Shown here: piece by piece, positions 1-11,306 of the stretch
Numbering within the stretch: position 1 is the first letter of the stretch
Layout of the letters: each line of letters begins with the position of its first letter
Assembly: GCA_030549495.1 (NCBI GenBank)
Contig: JAUIRK010000003.1
Location: 1 to 64,000 of the forward strand
Reading direction: 5' to 3'
Length of the DNA: 64,000 bases
DNA from: Nectonema munidae
Taxonomy: Eukaryota > Nematomorpha > Nectonematoida > Nectonematidae
Made by a program: the position numbers and the translations under genes
Notes under the pieces: generated by a model
What the model saw: the letters and a program-made list of their open reading frames with translations, nothing else
What the model was told of the DNA's origin: nothing
Database searches by the model: none

Positions 1-2390
1 CACTGGTCAACAAATTTTTATTTTTTTTCTTTGGCAGACCATCTAGGAGTGTTTTCTGGGGTTTTGAAGGTCGCTGATTACGAATATAACATTGGTTTTG
101 TCTGATTGGCTCTAGTTTAGAAGATACTGATAGCCTCAAATAAGCCTAAACTGCTAAAATTCTCCCTGAAATACTTCAATATAGAAGCAGTAAATAATAA
201 TATCAGAAAATACATAATAATTATTATGTATGTAGTGTTTTTAAAACAGTATTTAAGAATTTTCTTTTTAATTCTTTTCCTTTTTTATTCCAGAGTTGAA
301 AATGAGTTCCAGAGAGAAAATGAGTTCTTCTAAAAGACGTTGTAGATATGAACCGGATGTCTTTTGTTACATCTGTGGACAGTATATGATGGCACAACAA
401 AAGAGGAATATTACAGACTTTGTCAAGAGGGCGTACAAAGCATACTTCGATATGAAACTAGGTGACCAAGATAAGTCTTGGGCCCCACATATGGTGTGCA
501 AAACCTGTGTAGAAAGTCTCCGCGGTTGGACCAATGGTAAGCTGAAGTTGAAGTTTGCTGTACCAATGGTGTGGAGAGAGCCCAAGAATCATTTTGATGA
601 CTGCTACTTCTGTATCAATGATATGACGGGGTTTAACAAGCACAAGAAAGCAAATTGGCAGTATCCGAGCCTGGATTCTGCTATCCGTCCTGTTGCGCAC
701 TCTGAGGATCTACCTGTGCCTGTTTTCACCAGTCTGCCTGAAATCGATGAAACCGAAGAGATTCCAGCTGATCTTTCAATATCAAGTGGTGATAGCTGTA
801 GTGACTATGAAGAACCCTCAAATGGCCCTCAGCTTTTCAATCAATCTGAACTTAATGACCTAGTGCGAGACCTTTGTTTGTCGAAGGAGCAGTCTGAAGT
901 TCTTGCATCACGACTCCAAGAGAAAAACATTCTTGATTCTGGCACAAAAGTAACATACTATAGGACAAGGGAAGGCAGCTTGCTTCGTTTCTTTTCTAAA
1001 GAAGATGACCTGGTCTTTTGTAATGACGTTTCTGCACTTCTTAACTGCATGGGGATCTCGTCATATGACCCAGCAGATTGGCGTCTCTTTATAGATAGCT
1101 CGAAATCAAGTCTAAAAGTTGTACTTTTGCATAATGGCAATAAGTTTGCTCCTGTACCAATTGGCCATTCTACCAAGATGAAGTATGATGGTATCCAATT
1201 TGTTCTTGAAAAACTAAATTACAACACTCATAAATGGCTGATTTGTGTGGACTTGAAAATGGTGAATTTTCTGCTTGGTCAGCAAAGTGGGTACACAAAG
1301 TATCCCTGCTTTCTTTGTTTGTGGGATAGCAGAGCAAGAAACCAGCACTGGAGAAGGGAGAACTGGCCAGAACGAGAAAGTCTCGAAGTCGGCACAGCCA
1401 ACGTCATCAATGAGCCTTTGGTACCCAGGGATAGAATCATCTTCCCTCCATTGCACATAAAACTAGGGCTCATGAAGCAGTTTGTTAAGGCTTGAACAAA
1501 GATGGGGATTGCTTCAAGTACATATGCAGGCAATTTCCAGGTCTTTCCATCGAAAAAGCTAAAGGTGGCATCTTCGATGGACCTCAGATTCGAACGCTCA
1601 TGAGGGATTCTGACTTCACTAATCATATGAACAGGGTTGACAAACTTTTTGGGAAATCACAAAGCTGATAATTACAAGCAATTGGTCCGTAAGATGCTTA
1701 CTGCATACGAAAAACTAGGGGCAAATGTGAGCATTAAAGTTCATTTCTTGTTTAGCCACCTCGACAGATTTCCTGGTAATCTTGGTGATTACAGTGAGGA
1801 GCAAGGAGAGAGATTCCATCAAGACATCAAAACAATGGAAGAGAGGTATCAAGGCAAATGGGATGAGCACATGATGGCAGACTACTGCTGGAACCTTTTG
1901 AGAGACTGTCCGAAAGTTGCTCACAAGCGAAAATCGTATAAACGTCAATTTCACTTTTGTGAATAAAATATTGTTTTGTGTGTTCATTGTAACTAAGAAT
2001 CTAGTGTATAATAAATGCTTTGCATTAAAATTCAGTAAATTTTTAGCAAATTTTTTGTATATTCTCGAAATCTATGAAAAGTGTTCAGTTATTATAGGAT
2101 AAATGAAATGATGTTATATCTAACTTAACTTGTTAGATTGAGATTTTACACTGTCTTTGTGGTTTTAGATTATCATAAAAATCAATATCTGACATTTTTG
2201 CACTATTTAGCCGTTTTTTGTACGTTTAGTTATGGTCGCGAATGGGTGATTTCAGACGAACGACCCCCCTGTGATATCTCCAAAACTAGAGCCAACTTGA
2301 AAAAACAAATGTCAGATTCGGATTCAGCGCCCTTGAAAACCCCAGAAACCAGTCTCACTTTGCCTGCCAAAAATATTGTGTTGACCAGTG
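1..2390 (+). mobile_element. CACTG-ended DNA transposon with long inverted ends
   Basis: The window opens on CACTGGTCAACA, and the reverse complement of the same 12-mer ends at 2390. The match continues inward imperfectly for about 120 bases, for example TTTGGCAG, TCTGGGGTTTT and TTGGCTCTAG in the same order on both sides. These are terminal inverted repeats around one decayed coding region. CACTG ends recall the CACTA/Mirage/Chapaev group, but that placement is inference. The left target duplication lies outside the window, so its length cannot be read. The element lies beside a hAT scrap that starts just after its right end, so it probably landed in that scrap. Confidence 0.8.
302..1966 (+). 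pseudogene. Decayed transposase-like gene of the CACTG element
   Basis: The first 398 codons are open from an ATG at 302. A TTTTTTATTCCAG tract just before it looks like a splice acceptor, so there may be a 5' exon or leader. The N-terminal part has paired cysteines (CYICGQY, CKTC, CYFC) like a zinc-binding region. The middle part has LICVDLKMVNFLLGQQ and YPCFLCLWDSR. Near 1491 the frame shifts and similarity continues (DGDCFKYICRQFPG). After about 1635 a second shift or small deletion leads to the last part, with FLFSHLDRFPGNLGDYSEEQGERFH. I recognise this as a repetitive protein family widespread in arthropod genomes. No biochemical role is established that I know of; a transposase role is inferred from the flanking inverted repeats. 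Confidence 0.7.
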
Positions 2391-2399
2391 TAATGTGAT

Positions 2400-2690
2400 C
2401 ATATCGACAATATCATTCGTGCTAGTAGAGATTGCAAAACTTTCAAAAATTATTCTGAGGGCGAATTTGGGAAAGAATGCCTACAAACAGCGGTTGATAT
2501 TTTGTGGCCTGACAGAAAAAAAGAAATTGATATTAGTTTGTCTCGTAGAACTGTAACAAGAAGGAATGATGAACTTGCGCTACCAATAAAGAAATTGTCT
2601 TGAAAGACCTGCTGCGAAATTTAAGTATTTTTCCTTGGCTGTTGAAGAAAGTACTGACGTGGCAAATACTAATCTAGTTGGAAGAGATTA
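2400..2690 (+). pseudogene. hAT transposase scrap
   Basis: Translated pieces (GEFGKECLQTAVDILWP, SLSRRTVTRRNDELAL, then in another frame AAKFKYFSLAVEESTDVANT) match the order seen in the middle of hAT transposases of the ZBED/GTF2IRD2-like type. It is a short, frame-broken fragment without ends. The CACTG transposon abuts its upstream side. Confidence 0.6.
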
Positions 2691-2838
2691 AATTTCTCTT
2701 GAAACAATAAGTGTAGAACTTTCATGTTGAATTGTGAGCAAATGAAAATTATTAATCGGAATAAAACTAAACTTAATTATTTTGGTTTTTTAGTAACAGT
2801 AATTTTTTTATAACAAAAATCAACATTTTTGTGTTTAA

Positions 2839-3026
2839 CCCATTTAAGACCAAGCAAAGCAGACGATATCTAAAAAAACGCAGACGATTTATATTCAACG
2901 TCATTAAAAAAAGCAGACGAAGATGAAATTGAAAAAAAGTCCCAATGCTCCCATTTGGGAACATAAGTAATTTCATCTTCGTCTGCGTTTTTTAGATATC
3001 GTCTGATTTCTGTGGTACTTAATGGG
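2839..3026. mobile_element. 188 bp TTAA-flanked MITE (piggyBac-like)
   Basis: TTAA stands at 2835-2838 and again at 3027-3030. The ends are inverted repeats: CCCATTTAAGACCAAGCAAA at the left, and CCCATTAAGTACCACAGAAA read inward from the right. Inside, AGACGATATCTAAAAAA-CGCAGACGA is repeated inverted, and CAGACGAAGATGAAATT occurs in both orientations around 2914 and 2970, so most of the unit can fold into one long hairpin. TTAA duplication with CCC ends is the piggyBac signature. There is no coding capacity. Confidence 0.75.
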
Positions 3027-3030
3027 TTAA

Positions 3031-4597
3031 AAGACCAATTTAACTTATTATCATATTTTTTTGGATTGGGTTAAATTGCTAAAATTATGGGCTTTTTCAA
3101 GTCTGTATTTTTTTTACCAAATTATATTAAAAATAATTAAAATTCAAAATGAGTCTTGTTTCTTGGGAGGAAGAAATGAAGGCGATTACACAATTCGAAA
3201 AATTTAGCAAAAGATCCATATGAGAACCAGACATATATACATAACCTTAAACTTTTTTTAAACAATTTATAAAAAGATCCATTATCCGCATCACATGAGA
3301 AACATGTATTTTAAACATTTTAGGACAGTGTCCTTCATTTGAGCCATATAACTTAATGTGAAGGGTAAAACTTTCTTAATAATACATTAAGGGTCCTTAA
3401 AATTCAAGTGATCCAATTGATAAATTTATTATTGCTGACCATCACTTTAAGAAATGTTTCTAAATATAAAAATGTAGATTTCTGATTTCAAATTTAATAA
3501 AAATTTGGTTGATATAAAGAGATGATAGCGAGTTTATAAAAGATAAAATAAATATTCAAACAATAACCAAAAGATGCATATCTTTTTTGGCTGACATACA
3601 TTGTATAAGTACCAAATTGATATATAAACTTATATTTACTTTTCAGTTATATTTACGAAAAATTTCATATTAATTCCATATATATAATAAAAAATCATTA
3701 AATCTAATAACAAGAAACCCCAAAAAATATACACAACAGAATTAAATCACACGGATTGTTAAGAAAAATTAATTATTTAATCCATTAGATATAAGGAATG
3801 ATTAAAAAAAACAACGTGGTTTCAAATATTTTAGGGAAAAATAATCGAATTTTCGACAGTAATTTAGTTTTTCAAATTAAAATAGGTAGCCCAATTTAAT
3901 AAATAAAATTCAAAACATATTATAAGAATAGATTAGGAATAATTTTTTTTATTGAATATTAGATAAGTTTAAAATAATTACTTTTGGATGCGAAATAATG
4001 GCGGATTTTAACTACGTTGTTGGCCTTGTTTAATTATAGTCAATAAATTTTTTAAATTATTTTTAAAATTTTGTTTAATAATTTTAACTTATGAAATGAA
4101 AGATTCTAATTTAAACTCGAATTTATGAGTTATTGTAAATTATTTATATATCATCGATTCAAGCAATATAGGATAAGCGTCTAAAATCGTACAAGGTATT
4201 TAATAATCAAAATTTGTTTGAATAATTTGTTTTTTGCAGGATCAACATGTAGCTTGTAAGGAAATCTTTTTTCATATTTATTAAAATTTGCTCATATTGT
4301 TAAAAATAAGTTAAATTGATGGGACATTGACCAGAGAAAAATTAATTTTGTAAAAATAATTTTCTAAAAATTGTATACTTAAATTATTATCCTCATTTTA
4401 ACAAATTTGCAAGCTTATAATGTTTAAGGATTTATTATATTATAGAACATATAAAAATATTGTTTTGTATATATATAATTAATAATTATTTATTTTATAC
4501 ATATAGGTTGAATTTTAAAACATTTCATTTTTCTAAATGTTTCGTTTGTATGCTCGTTGTATTTAAGATTATATACATATCTAATTATCTTTTTTGG
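3031..4597. other. AT-rich spacer with one dispersed repeat
   Basis: No gene is visible. About 3105-3190 (core TTTCTTGGGAGGAAGAAATG then AAGGCGAT) resembles 39580-39665 on the same strand, so it is a dispersed repeat of unknown type. The rest is AT-rich with no recognisable signal. Confidence 0.5.
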
Positions 4598-4605
4598 ATT
4601 ATAAG

Positions 4606-4927
4606 CAGTGCCGGCGTTAAACAAAAATTTTAGGAGGGGGGGGGCTTCATTGGGGTGCTAATTTTTGAACTATCAGATTAATCTGCTGCAAGGCGAAAAG
4701 AAAGAATATGATGTATTTGCCAAGCCATATCTATACAGATTACATATTCATGAAAGAAATTATCATGAATACTAGATGTTTGTCATATTTTTTTAGGGTA
4801 ATGAACATTTTTTTAGGCCAGCTTGAAAATTAGCTGGGCGGGAGAGGGGGGCTTGAGAAATAGTTAAGAGGGGGGGGGGGGGGGGGGGAACTTGTGCCCC
4901 AAAATTTAATAGGTAGTGCGGGCTCTG
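4606..4927. mobile_element. 322 bp hAT-type MITE with 8 bp target duplication
   Basis: ATTATAAG occurs at 4598-4605 and exactly again at 4928-4935. The ends are CAGTGCCGGCG at the left and, read inward, CAGAGCCCGCA at the right. An 8 bp duplication with CAGNG ends is typical of hAT. The interior has two long G tracts (around 4635 and 4868-4888) and no open frame. Confidence 0.85.
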
Positions 4928-4935
4928 ATTATAAG

Positions 4936-5510
4936 AATCCTATCCAGATGGAGATAGCCCCAGTTTACCAATGAAAATAATATTACAGGTAAAACAAGCG
5001 ACTTATAAAGTAAAACTTTTACTGTATAGATAAGTAGATGGTATTACGAAATTTTGAAAGCAATGTGTTAAGTTTTATTACTAAGGAGTCAATTTGGAAC
5101 TTCCACGAAAGTTTATATTATATAGATATAGATATAGAATAAGTTCCTGTATCTAATTTAAATGAACTTTGATATAAATAACTCAAATGTAACATTAATT
5201 TACTAATAACTGAAAAAAAGTTTACGCAAAACTTGTTTTAAAATTTTTAACTATTCCAAATCAAAAAATGGCGAACAATTTTTCTTTTTAGTCGATTTAG
5301 TTTTTATAAAAACAATCATATACGTAAATTTTTTTGATATCAGAATAGTAGTTTTATTTATAAAAAAAGTTTGTTGTCTAATTTAGATAAAATTAATAAA
5401 TTTAGATTTTTCGCTATTTTTTCTTTATAAATTCTTAAAATTAAAAAAATATATTGTCTATTTGTAATCTATAAATAATAAGTATCTTAATTCATTTTTA
5501 GAGCCTTTTA
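4936..5510. other. AT-rich spacer
   Basis: No gene, repeat or signal was recognised here. It lies between the hAT MITE and the decayed DDE-type element. Confidence 0.4.
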
Positions 5511-5539
5511 TTATGTTATTTAAACAAAGCTTGGATATT

Positions 5540-6440
5540 GTTGAAAAAAACAAAAAAAAATGGTAAAATAATTTAACAAGATATTGTGATCCAAAAAGAG
5601 GAAATGTTGCCATTGAAGAATCTTCGTTAGCAGAAAAGACTAGAATGCCATTAAAAAAACAAATTATTGGACGTTTTCAAACACTTTCATCTGCAACTAA
5701 AAGAAGACTAGAAAGAATCACTGATGAAGTTATACTACTTTGGATACAAACGTTAAATTTTCCAACTATTACAAGGCAAGCCGTACAAACCAAAGTTCAA
5801 CAAGTTATCAATCTGTATGAAAAGTGTAGAAAGAAAAAGTACTTTGAACCTATTAACAACATTTTTGACATCCCAAAAATCAATGGAACATGGCTAACAT
5901 GAATGACAAAAAGCTTTATGATCTTCAACTTCAAAGCATTGGGACGATTGGTTATTCAACCAAAAAAGTGCAAGTATTCAAACGATTCACCCATCAAAAA
6001 GAAAAAAACTTTGAAAGTGTTTCAAATAAAGTATTAGCAGTAGAAAATAAAAAAAATAAAAACTTTATTGAAGAAAAACTTTCAGACAATGCAAAATATT
6101 TCGATCAAGAGAAAGATAATAATAGGCATAATAAAAATAAAAGTTCGATCAGTGCCAAACTTGTGGTACAGGCTAAAATATCAAGCAGAAAAGCATCAAA
6201 AATTTGTAAACAATTGCAAGAAAGTGGTATCGATATTGCAGTCCCCACTCAACAAGTTATTCACAAAGCAGTTTTTAGAGAAGCTAAAAAATTGAAATCG
6301 TACTTTATTAAAACTTTACCGAAAGAGTTTTTATTCCAACTTTTATAAAATGGCTTCAAATTGTTTCTAGAAGAATTTCAGGACAATTTTGATTATTTAT
6401 CTTTAATATTATATTTCATAACAAATATATCAATTTGTAT
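5540..6440 (+). pseudogene. Left half of a decayed DDE-type repetitive element
   Basis: Two open pieces at 5645-5902 and 5890-6348 overlap in different frames. They read as one lysine-rich protein: a helical N-terminal part (ITDEVILLWIQTLNFP, QKVQQVINLYEKC-like), NIFDIPKINGTW, YDLQLQSIGTIGYSTKK, then SSRKASKICKQLQESGIDI and HKAVFREAKKLKSY. I recognise this as the N-terminal part of an uncharacterised repetitive protein family in arthropods. The continuing part lies at 11384-12450, beyond the inserted LINE. At least one frame change lies near 5890 and stops follow 6348. Confidence 0.55.
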
Positions 6441-6486
6441 AAAAACATAATAATCTTCCATTCACACTACCTCTAGGAAAACTAAC

Positions 6487-7566
6487 ATGTCCAACAAAAA
6501 GGCACGCTCGGAATCCGATCAACTGAACAAAACGACCGAAACTTTAAACAATTTATTCAATGATTTTATTGCTAAAACCTCTCTTTCCCCAAGTGACCAA
6601 ATTATATTCAATGATCTCAAATACAATATAGCTCTACATTACATAAAAACCTTTGAAAATCCTATAGTAGAAACAACAGCACCAGAATCTTATGCTAACG
6701 CTAGTAATAAATCCTTACCTGTATCGTCCTCCCAACAGAAAACAATACTAGCCCCAAATTCTACACCCAATATGAAAACTACCAACACCCCCTTGATCAA
6801 AAAGCATTTGGAACCCAACCTTACTCTAAAAATCTCGCCTCCCAACAATATCATATCTCAGAAAGAAAAAGCTATTCACCGCCAACATATTATTAAAGGC
6901 CTTGAAACCAAAAATAACTCCCTCTCTATTACTAAAACCAGATCCTCACATACAGGAACCATCTACTTTCAATTCAAAAATTCACAACAAAAAGCAGCAG
7001 CTAAATCCTCTCTCTTAAAAAACGGCGTCAGCGTTTGTGATTTACCCACTCCAATACCCAAATTTATTCTAAGAGGTATACCTAAAGAAATTAATATTAA
7101 TAATCTGACAGACACATTAGAAGAACAAAACGAAAACTTCAAAAGTATAGGAAAATTAGTGAATCCTACCCAACTAGGCAAGGAAGGAACCTTCTCCTAC
7201 ACGGTACTAATTGAGCCAAGCAATCCTGAATTATTTAAATATCTCCGCAATCAACCAAAAATTTTTCTAGGATATAATCTGTTAACCCTAAATCTTTTTA
7301 AACCCAGAACTAAACAATGCGAAAATTGCCTTAAATACGGCCACTTGAAACAAAAATGTAATGCTTCATCCCCAAACTGCGCACACTGCGGCAACCGAGG
7401 ACATTCACTAACATCTTGCACACACTCAAACGACTCAACCAAGATCACCTGCATCAATTGTAAATTACCACATATTGCAACATCCAAAACATGCAGTTTT
7501 TATATCAATCACAGTAACTCAATTCTAGCGCAACACATTAAAACTATAGATAATTACACATGTTAA
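6487..7566 (+). CDS. LINE ORF1, Gag-like RNA-binding protein with zinc knuckles
   Basis: 359 codons open from ATG. The N-terminal 180 residues are polar and low in complexity, rich in S, T, N and K. The middle (about 190-270) has FILRGIPKEININNL, the fold-like stretch seen before zinc knuckles in Gag-like ORF1 proteins. The C-terminal part (about 277-340) holds CENCLKYGHLKQKC and CAHCGNRGHSLTSC, both CX2CX4HX4C, and a third CINC-LPH-TC variant. In related LINEs this protein binds the element RNA and packages it. The stop overlaps the ORF2 start in ATGTTAA, so ORF2 is probably translated by reinitiation after termination. Confidence 0.85.
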   Translation: MSNKKARSESDQLNKTTETLNNLFNDFIAKTSLSPSDQIIFNDLKYNIALHYIKTFENPIVETTAPESYANASNKSLPVSSSQQKTILAPNSTPNMKTTNTPLIKKHLEPNLTLKISPPNNIISQKEKAIHRQHIIKGLETKNNSLSITKTRSSHTGTIYFQFKNSQQKAAAKSSLLKNGVSVCDLPTPIPKFILRGIPKEININNLTDTLEEQNENFKSIGKLVNPTQLGKEGTFSYTVLIEPSNPELFKYLRNQPKIFLGYNLLTLNLFKPRTKQCENCLKYGHLKQKCNASSPNCAHCGNRGHSLTSCTHSNDSTKITCINCKLPHIATSKTCSFYINHSNSILAQHIKTIDNYTC

Positions 7567-10500
7567 ATTTTCTGCACATCAACTTAAATCATTCTAAAAC
7601 GGCATGGGATAACCTTATTAATATAATTCTCTCCCAACAATACGATGTAATATCCATCAATGAACCCTACACACGCATACCTCACCTACTTGACCAATAC
7701 AAACTCATACACCTACCCCCTTTAAACGATTACTCCGCTTGCATCATAATAAAAACTTCCATTCTCAATACACCATTATACCAATTCTCCAACTCTAACT
7801 ACATCTTCACTCTTATCCACTCAACTACTACGCCACTAATCTTCTGTTCTCTTTACTCACAACCCTCTTCTTTACATCCTATTCCTTATCGTTTTGATAA
7901 TACACTAACCCAAATAAAAAACTACATCAACAAAAGTTTTTACCTCATTATTTCTACAGACCTAAATGCACGTTCATACTTATGGGATATAAAACAAAAT
8001 TTTCGTGGTTTGCAAACCCTCAATTTCCTTTCTGCCCATAACCTCACTATAGCTGATTCTAGCACATCACCAACTTTTCAAAGAAAACACCTAGACAAAA
8101 TATATCAATCCCACATCGACATCACCATTATCTCAAATGAATCACTTAAAATTATAAAAAATTGGAAGATTTGTGATACACCCTCAGCTTCAGACCACTC
8201 TTTTATATCTTTCCAAGCCAATCTTAATGCACTTAAAAAGATCAAACACAAACACCCCATTGGCAAACACATTTTCTGGTCAGCCTTCCTAAAATCCCTA
8301 CAATCAAAACTTTACAATACGGAAATGGAAACCAATACAACATCAGAACTAGAAAAATCAGCATTATTCCTTAACGAAACAATTTCAACTTCTATTATCT
8401 CTTCCACTCCTAACAACCCATTTCCGAAACGCAAAAACGCCTATTTCTGGAACCCCTACTTGAACAACCTAAAACACCAAATCAAACGCTCATCAAAACT
8501 TATAAGAAGAATAAACACCCAGGATAACATTCAACATTACTTCCTACTAAAAAACCTGTACAAAAAAGAAATCAATAAAGCTAAAAAACAAGCCTGGAAA
8601 AAATTCACCACTCAAACTCCCTCCAACCCCTGGAGCACTATTCATAAAATCACTAATAAAAAATCCTCATCTCCATTGCCTCCCCATATACTCCCAGCAA
8701 ACAACAATGAAGCATCACACTTGAACCCCTCCTTTCTCACCTCACTTTTTTCATCTGATTCACTAATAACCGACAACATTCACAATTCCATCATAAGACT
8801 TAAAACTCAAGCATACTTACGCAACACCAACACCTTTGATTTTCCACGAATCACTATCACAGAACTCAACAATGCCGTAAACTCCTTCAAACCCAAACTA
8901 GCTTGCAGTTACGACCACATATCCATGAAACACGTTCGCAAAGCATACCATATTATTTATCCCCACATACTTCAATTATTCAACAGTTGCTTAAGACTAA
9001 GCTATTTTCCAAATATCTGGAAAATTAGCAAATTAATCTTAATTCCCAAACCAAATCGAGATCTCAATAACATAAAAAACTGGCGCCCCATATCTCTTTT
9101 ACCGACAATAGGCAAAATCTTAGAGAAAATTCTGAGGAAGAGACTGTTACATTATAGCTTAAAAAATGGTCTCATTCACGCTAATCAATTTGCTTATCTT
9201 CCCAACAAAAGCTCAGAACTAGCACTTTCTCGCCTCACGCTCTTCCTCGAGTCCGCACTAAAGAATCATAAAATAGCCTCAACTTTATTCCTAGATATTG
9301 AAAATGCTTTTAACACTGCCTGGAACCCAGCTATTATTAATAATCTCATAGATAACACCTACCCCACATACATGATAAAATTCATACACAATTACCTCAA
9401 CCATCGCATTCTAATTCTAACTGAAAACAACAACTCATATATTCGCGAGCTCTCTCTCTCTACTCCTCAAGGAGGCAACTTATCTGACCTACTTTGGTTA
9501 ATACTCATCAATCCACTTCTTGCCTTTATCAACAACAAGTCTGACTTTTCTCAGGGATTCTCCGATGATCTTCTTTTCTCCTTTTCTAGTTCTGAGCAAA
9601 ACGAAAATCTTAAACAATCTGCTTCTTTACTAAAACAAATTCAATTCAAAGCCCAACAATTCAAAATTTCCTTTAACCCTAATAAATCCCACTTAATCCA
9701 CTTTACACGCAAAAGAATCAAACCTTTACCCTTACAACTGAACACAACAGACAAATTAGATCCTCAAAACCAAGTAAAATATCTCGGACTCACCTTTCAA
9801 CCCAATCTAAAATTCTCAACTCATTTCAAAAGCATCTCACAAAAACTAATCAAAACCCTTTTCTCTCTTAAAAACGGAATTTCTTACAAATGGGGACTTT
9901 CCCCAAAAATCACAAAATTCATTCATAAAAGTCTAATTTTCCCTGTCCTCAAATATGGAGTTCTCTCATGGGGCTCAGAGTTGAGACACCAGTCATCCAT
10001 CACTCATCTCAGCAAAATTCATCGCCTGTGTCTTCTTTCTATCACCAATGCCTATCACACTACACCAACTACAAAACTTGAATTATTCACTAACACGCTA
10101 CCGCTACACCTCAATCTAAAGAAAACGCTTCTTAAAAATTACCTTATAACTTTCTGCTCTACACCCCCACCACATCCTTTCACCAGCCTATACACAACTC
10201 AAACATCCCAATCCCTGCAGTATTACAATTCCTTATTAATTCAGTTTGCTCCTAACAAAACATCTTATCAAGTACTACCATTAAACCACCCAATCGAGCT
10301 CATCCACCCTTCTTCGTCTCCTCCTTACATCACAAACATCTGTCACCACAGATATCTTGCCCTAAACTCTATAGCTCACCAACGCACAACAAACAATACC
10401 TGTTCACTTTCAATTTTCACTGACGGTTCTAAATCACAACACCGCTCTTCAGCTGCATGCGCTTTCTTCCTACAAAACACAAAAAACCCTTTTCTTATCC

Positions 10501-11306
10501 AACACACAAACCTAGATCCAGAAATCACTGCACACGAAACTGAAATTCACGCAGTACTACTATCCTGCAACATACTCCTTAATAACCTAACTTCCTTTTC
10601 TACCTCCTTCAAATACATAACTTTTTTCACAGACTCGCAAAATTTAATAAAAAACCTAAAACTCGAAAATAAAATCTCACACTCAACTTATAGTTTAGCA
10701 CGCAAACTTATTCACCTATCCAATCACTTTGCAGTAAAAATCGTCTGGTGCCCAGCTCATTCCAGCTGTTTTGAAAATTACCTCGTTGACTATATCGCAA
10801 AATCAAATATCTCCGATTCTCAGATCCTACCCCTATTTTCTCTACCCATCTCCACTTTTACAAATACTATAACCAACTCTACACTACTGCAGTGGCAACA
10901 ATCTATCGACTCAACCATCACATCACCTCTGACATCTATGCCATTATCACAACTCATTTTAAAGAAACACTTTCACTCACTCCCTCGGAACATCATTCGC
11001 TGGCTCTCATCCCATTGCCCTTGTAATGCATACTTCTTCAAATTCAAACTTCACTCAAACCCTTTCTGTCGTTACAGCTGTTCGTACATTGAAACACCTA
11101 CACATATCCTCCTTTATTGTCCAATTTTTGATTCTCACCGACACCAACTCCTTGATAAAAGTCGCTTCTTTTTTAAAGATATTCCATCCTCTTTACATGA
11201 TCTTCTACAACATCCACTACTCATCAAACATCTCTCCCTTCTCATAACCACAATCGAACCTATACTCTCTGCAACCCAAACACTCATTCCTCCCTCAAAT
11301 ATCTAA
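7560..11306 (+). CDS. LINE ORF2, endonuclease, reverse transcriptase and RNase H
   Basis: 1248 codons with no break. An APE-type endonuclease occupies about 1-230: NLNHSK, INEPYT, TDLNARSYLWD, SHIDITI and SDHSFI are its usual catalytic landmarks. Reverse transcriptase spans about 440-720: IPKPNRDLNNIKNWRPIS, FLDIENAFNTAW, STPQGGNLS and the catalytic box FSDDLL, where most relatives have F/YADD. RNase H lies at about 950-1090 with all four acidic sites visible (FTDGSK, HETEIHA, FTDSQN, NYLVDYIAKS). A CX2C...H...C zinc motif (CRYSC, THILLYCP) closes the protein near 1165-1190, as in R1 and I relatives. The protein nicks the target and copies the element RNA there. No frameshift or stop is seen. 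Confidence 0.9.
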   Translation: MLNFLHINLNHSKTAWDNLINIILSQQYDVISINEPYTRIPHLLDQYKLIHLPPLNDYSACIIIKTSILNTPLYQFSNSNYIFTLIHSTTTPLIFCSLYSQPSSLHPIPYRFDNTLTQIKNYINKSFYLIISTDLNARSYLWDIKQNFRGLQTLNFLSAHNLTIADSSTSPTFQRKHLDKIYQSHIDITIISNESLKIIKNWKICDTPSASDHSFISFQANLNALKKIKHKHPIGKHIFWSAFLKSLQSKLYNTEMETNTTSELEKSALFLNETISTSIISSTPNNPFPKRKNAYFWNPYLNNLKHQIKRSSKLIRRINTQDNIQHYFLLKNLYKKEINKAKKQAWKKFTTQTPSNPWSTIHKITNKKSSSPLPPHILPANNNEASHLNPSFLTSLFSSDSLITDNIHNSIIRLKTQAYLRNTNTFDFPRITITELNNAVNSFKPKLACSYDHISMKHVRKAYHIIYPHILQLFNSCLRLSYFPNIWKISKLILIPKPNRDLNNIKNWRPISLLPTIGKILEKILRKRLLHYSLKNGLIHANQFAYLPNKSSELALSRLTLFLESALKNHKIASTLFLDIENAFNTAWNPAIINNLIDNTYPTYMIKFIHNYLNHRILILTENNNSYIRELSLSTPQGGNLSDLLWLILINPLLAFINNKSDFSQGFSDDLLFSFSSSEQNENLKQSASLLKQIQFKAQQFKISFNPNKSHLIHFTRKRIKPLPLQLNTTDKLDPQNQVKYLGLTFQPNLKFSTHFKSISQKLIKTLFSLKNGISYKWGLSPKITKFIHKSLIFPVLKYGVLSWGSELRHQSSITHLSKIHRLCLLSITNAYHTTPTTKLELFTNTLPLHLNLKKTLLKNYLITFCSTPPPHPFTSLYTTQTSQSLQYYNSLLIQFAPNKTSYQVLPLNHPIELIHPSSSPPYITNICHHRYLALNSIAHQRTTNNTCSLSIFTDGSKSQHRSSAACAFFLQNTKNPFLIQHTNLDPEITAHETEIHAVLLSCNILLNNLTSFSTSFKYITFFTDSQNLIKNLKLENKISHSTYSLARKLIHLSNHFAVKIVWCPAHSSCFENYLVDYIAKSNISDSQILPLFSLPISTFTNTITNSTLLQWQQSIDSTITSPLTSMPLSQLILKKHFHSLPRNIIRWLSSHCPCNAYFFKFKLHSNPFCRYSCSYIETPTHILLYCPIFDSHRHQLLDKSRFFFKDIPSSLHDLLQHPLLIKHLSLLITTIEPILSATQTLIPPSNI

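Noticed and set aside
1279-1626. 115-codon minus-strand frame in the CACTG element
   Set aside because: It is the antisense shadow of the transposase-like gene.
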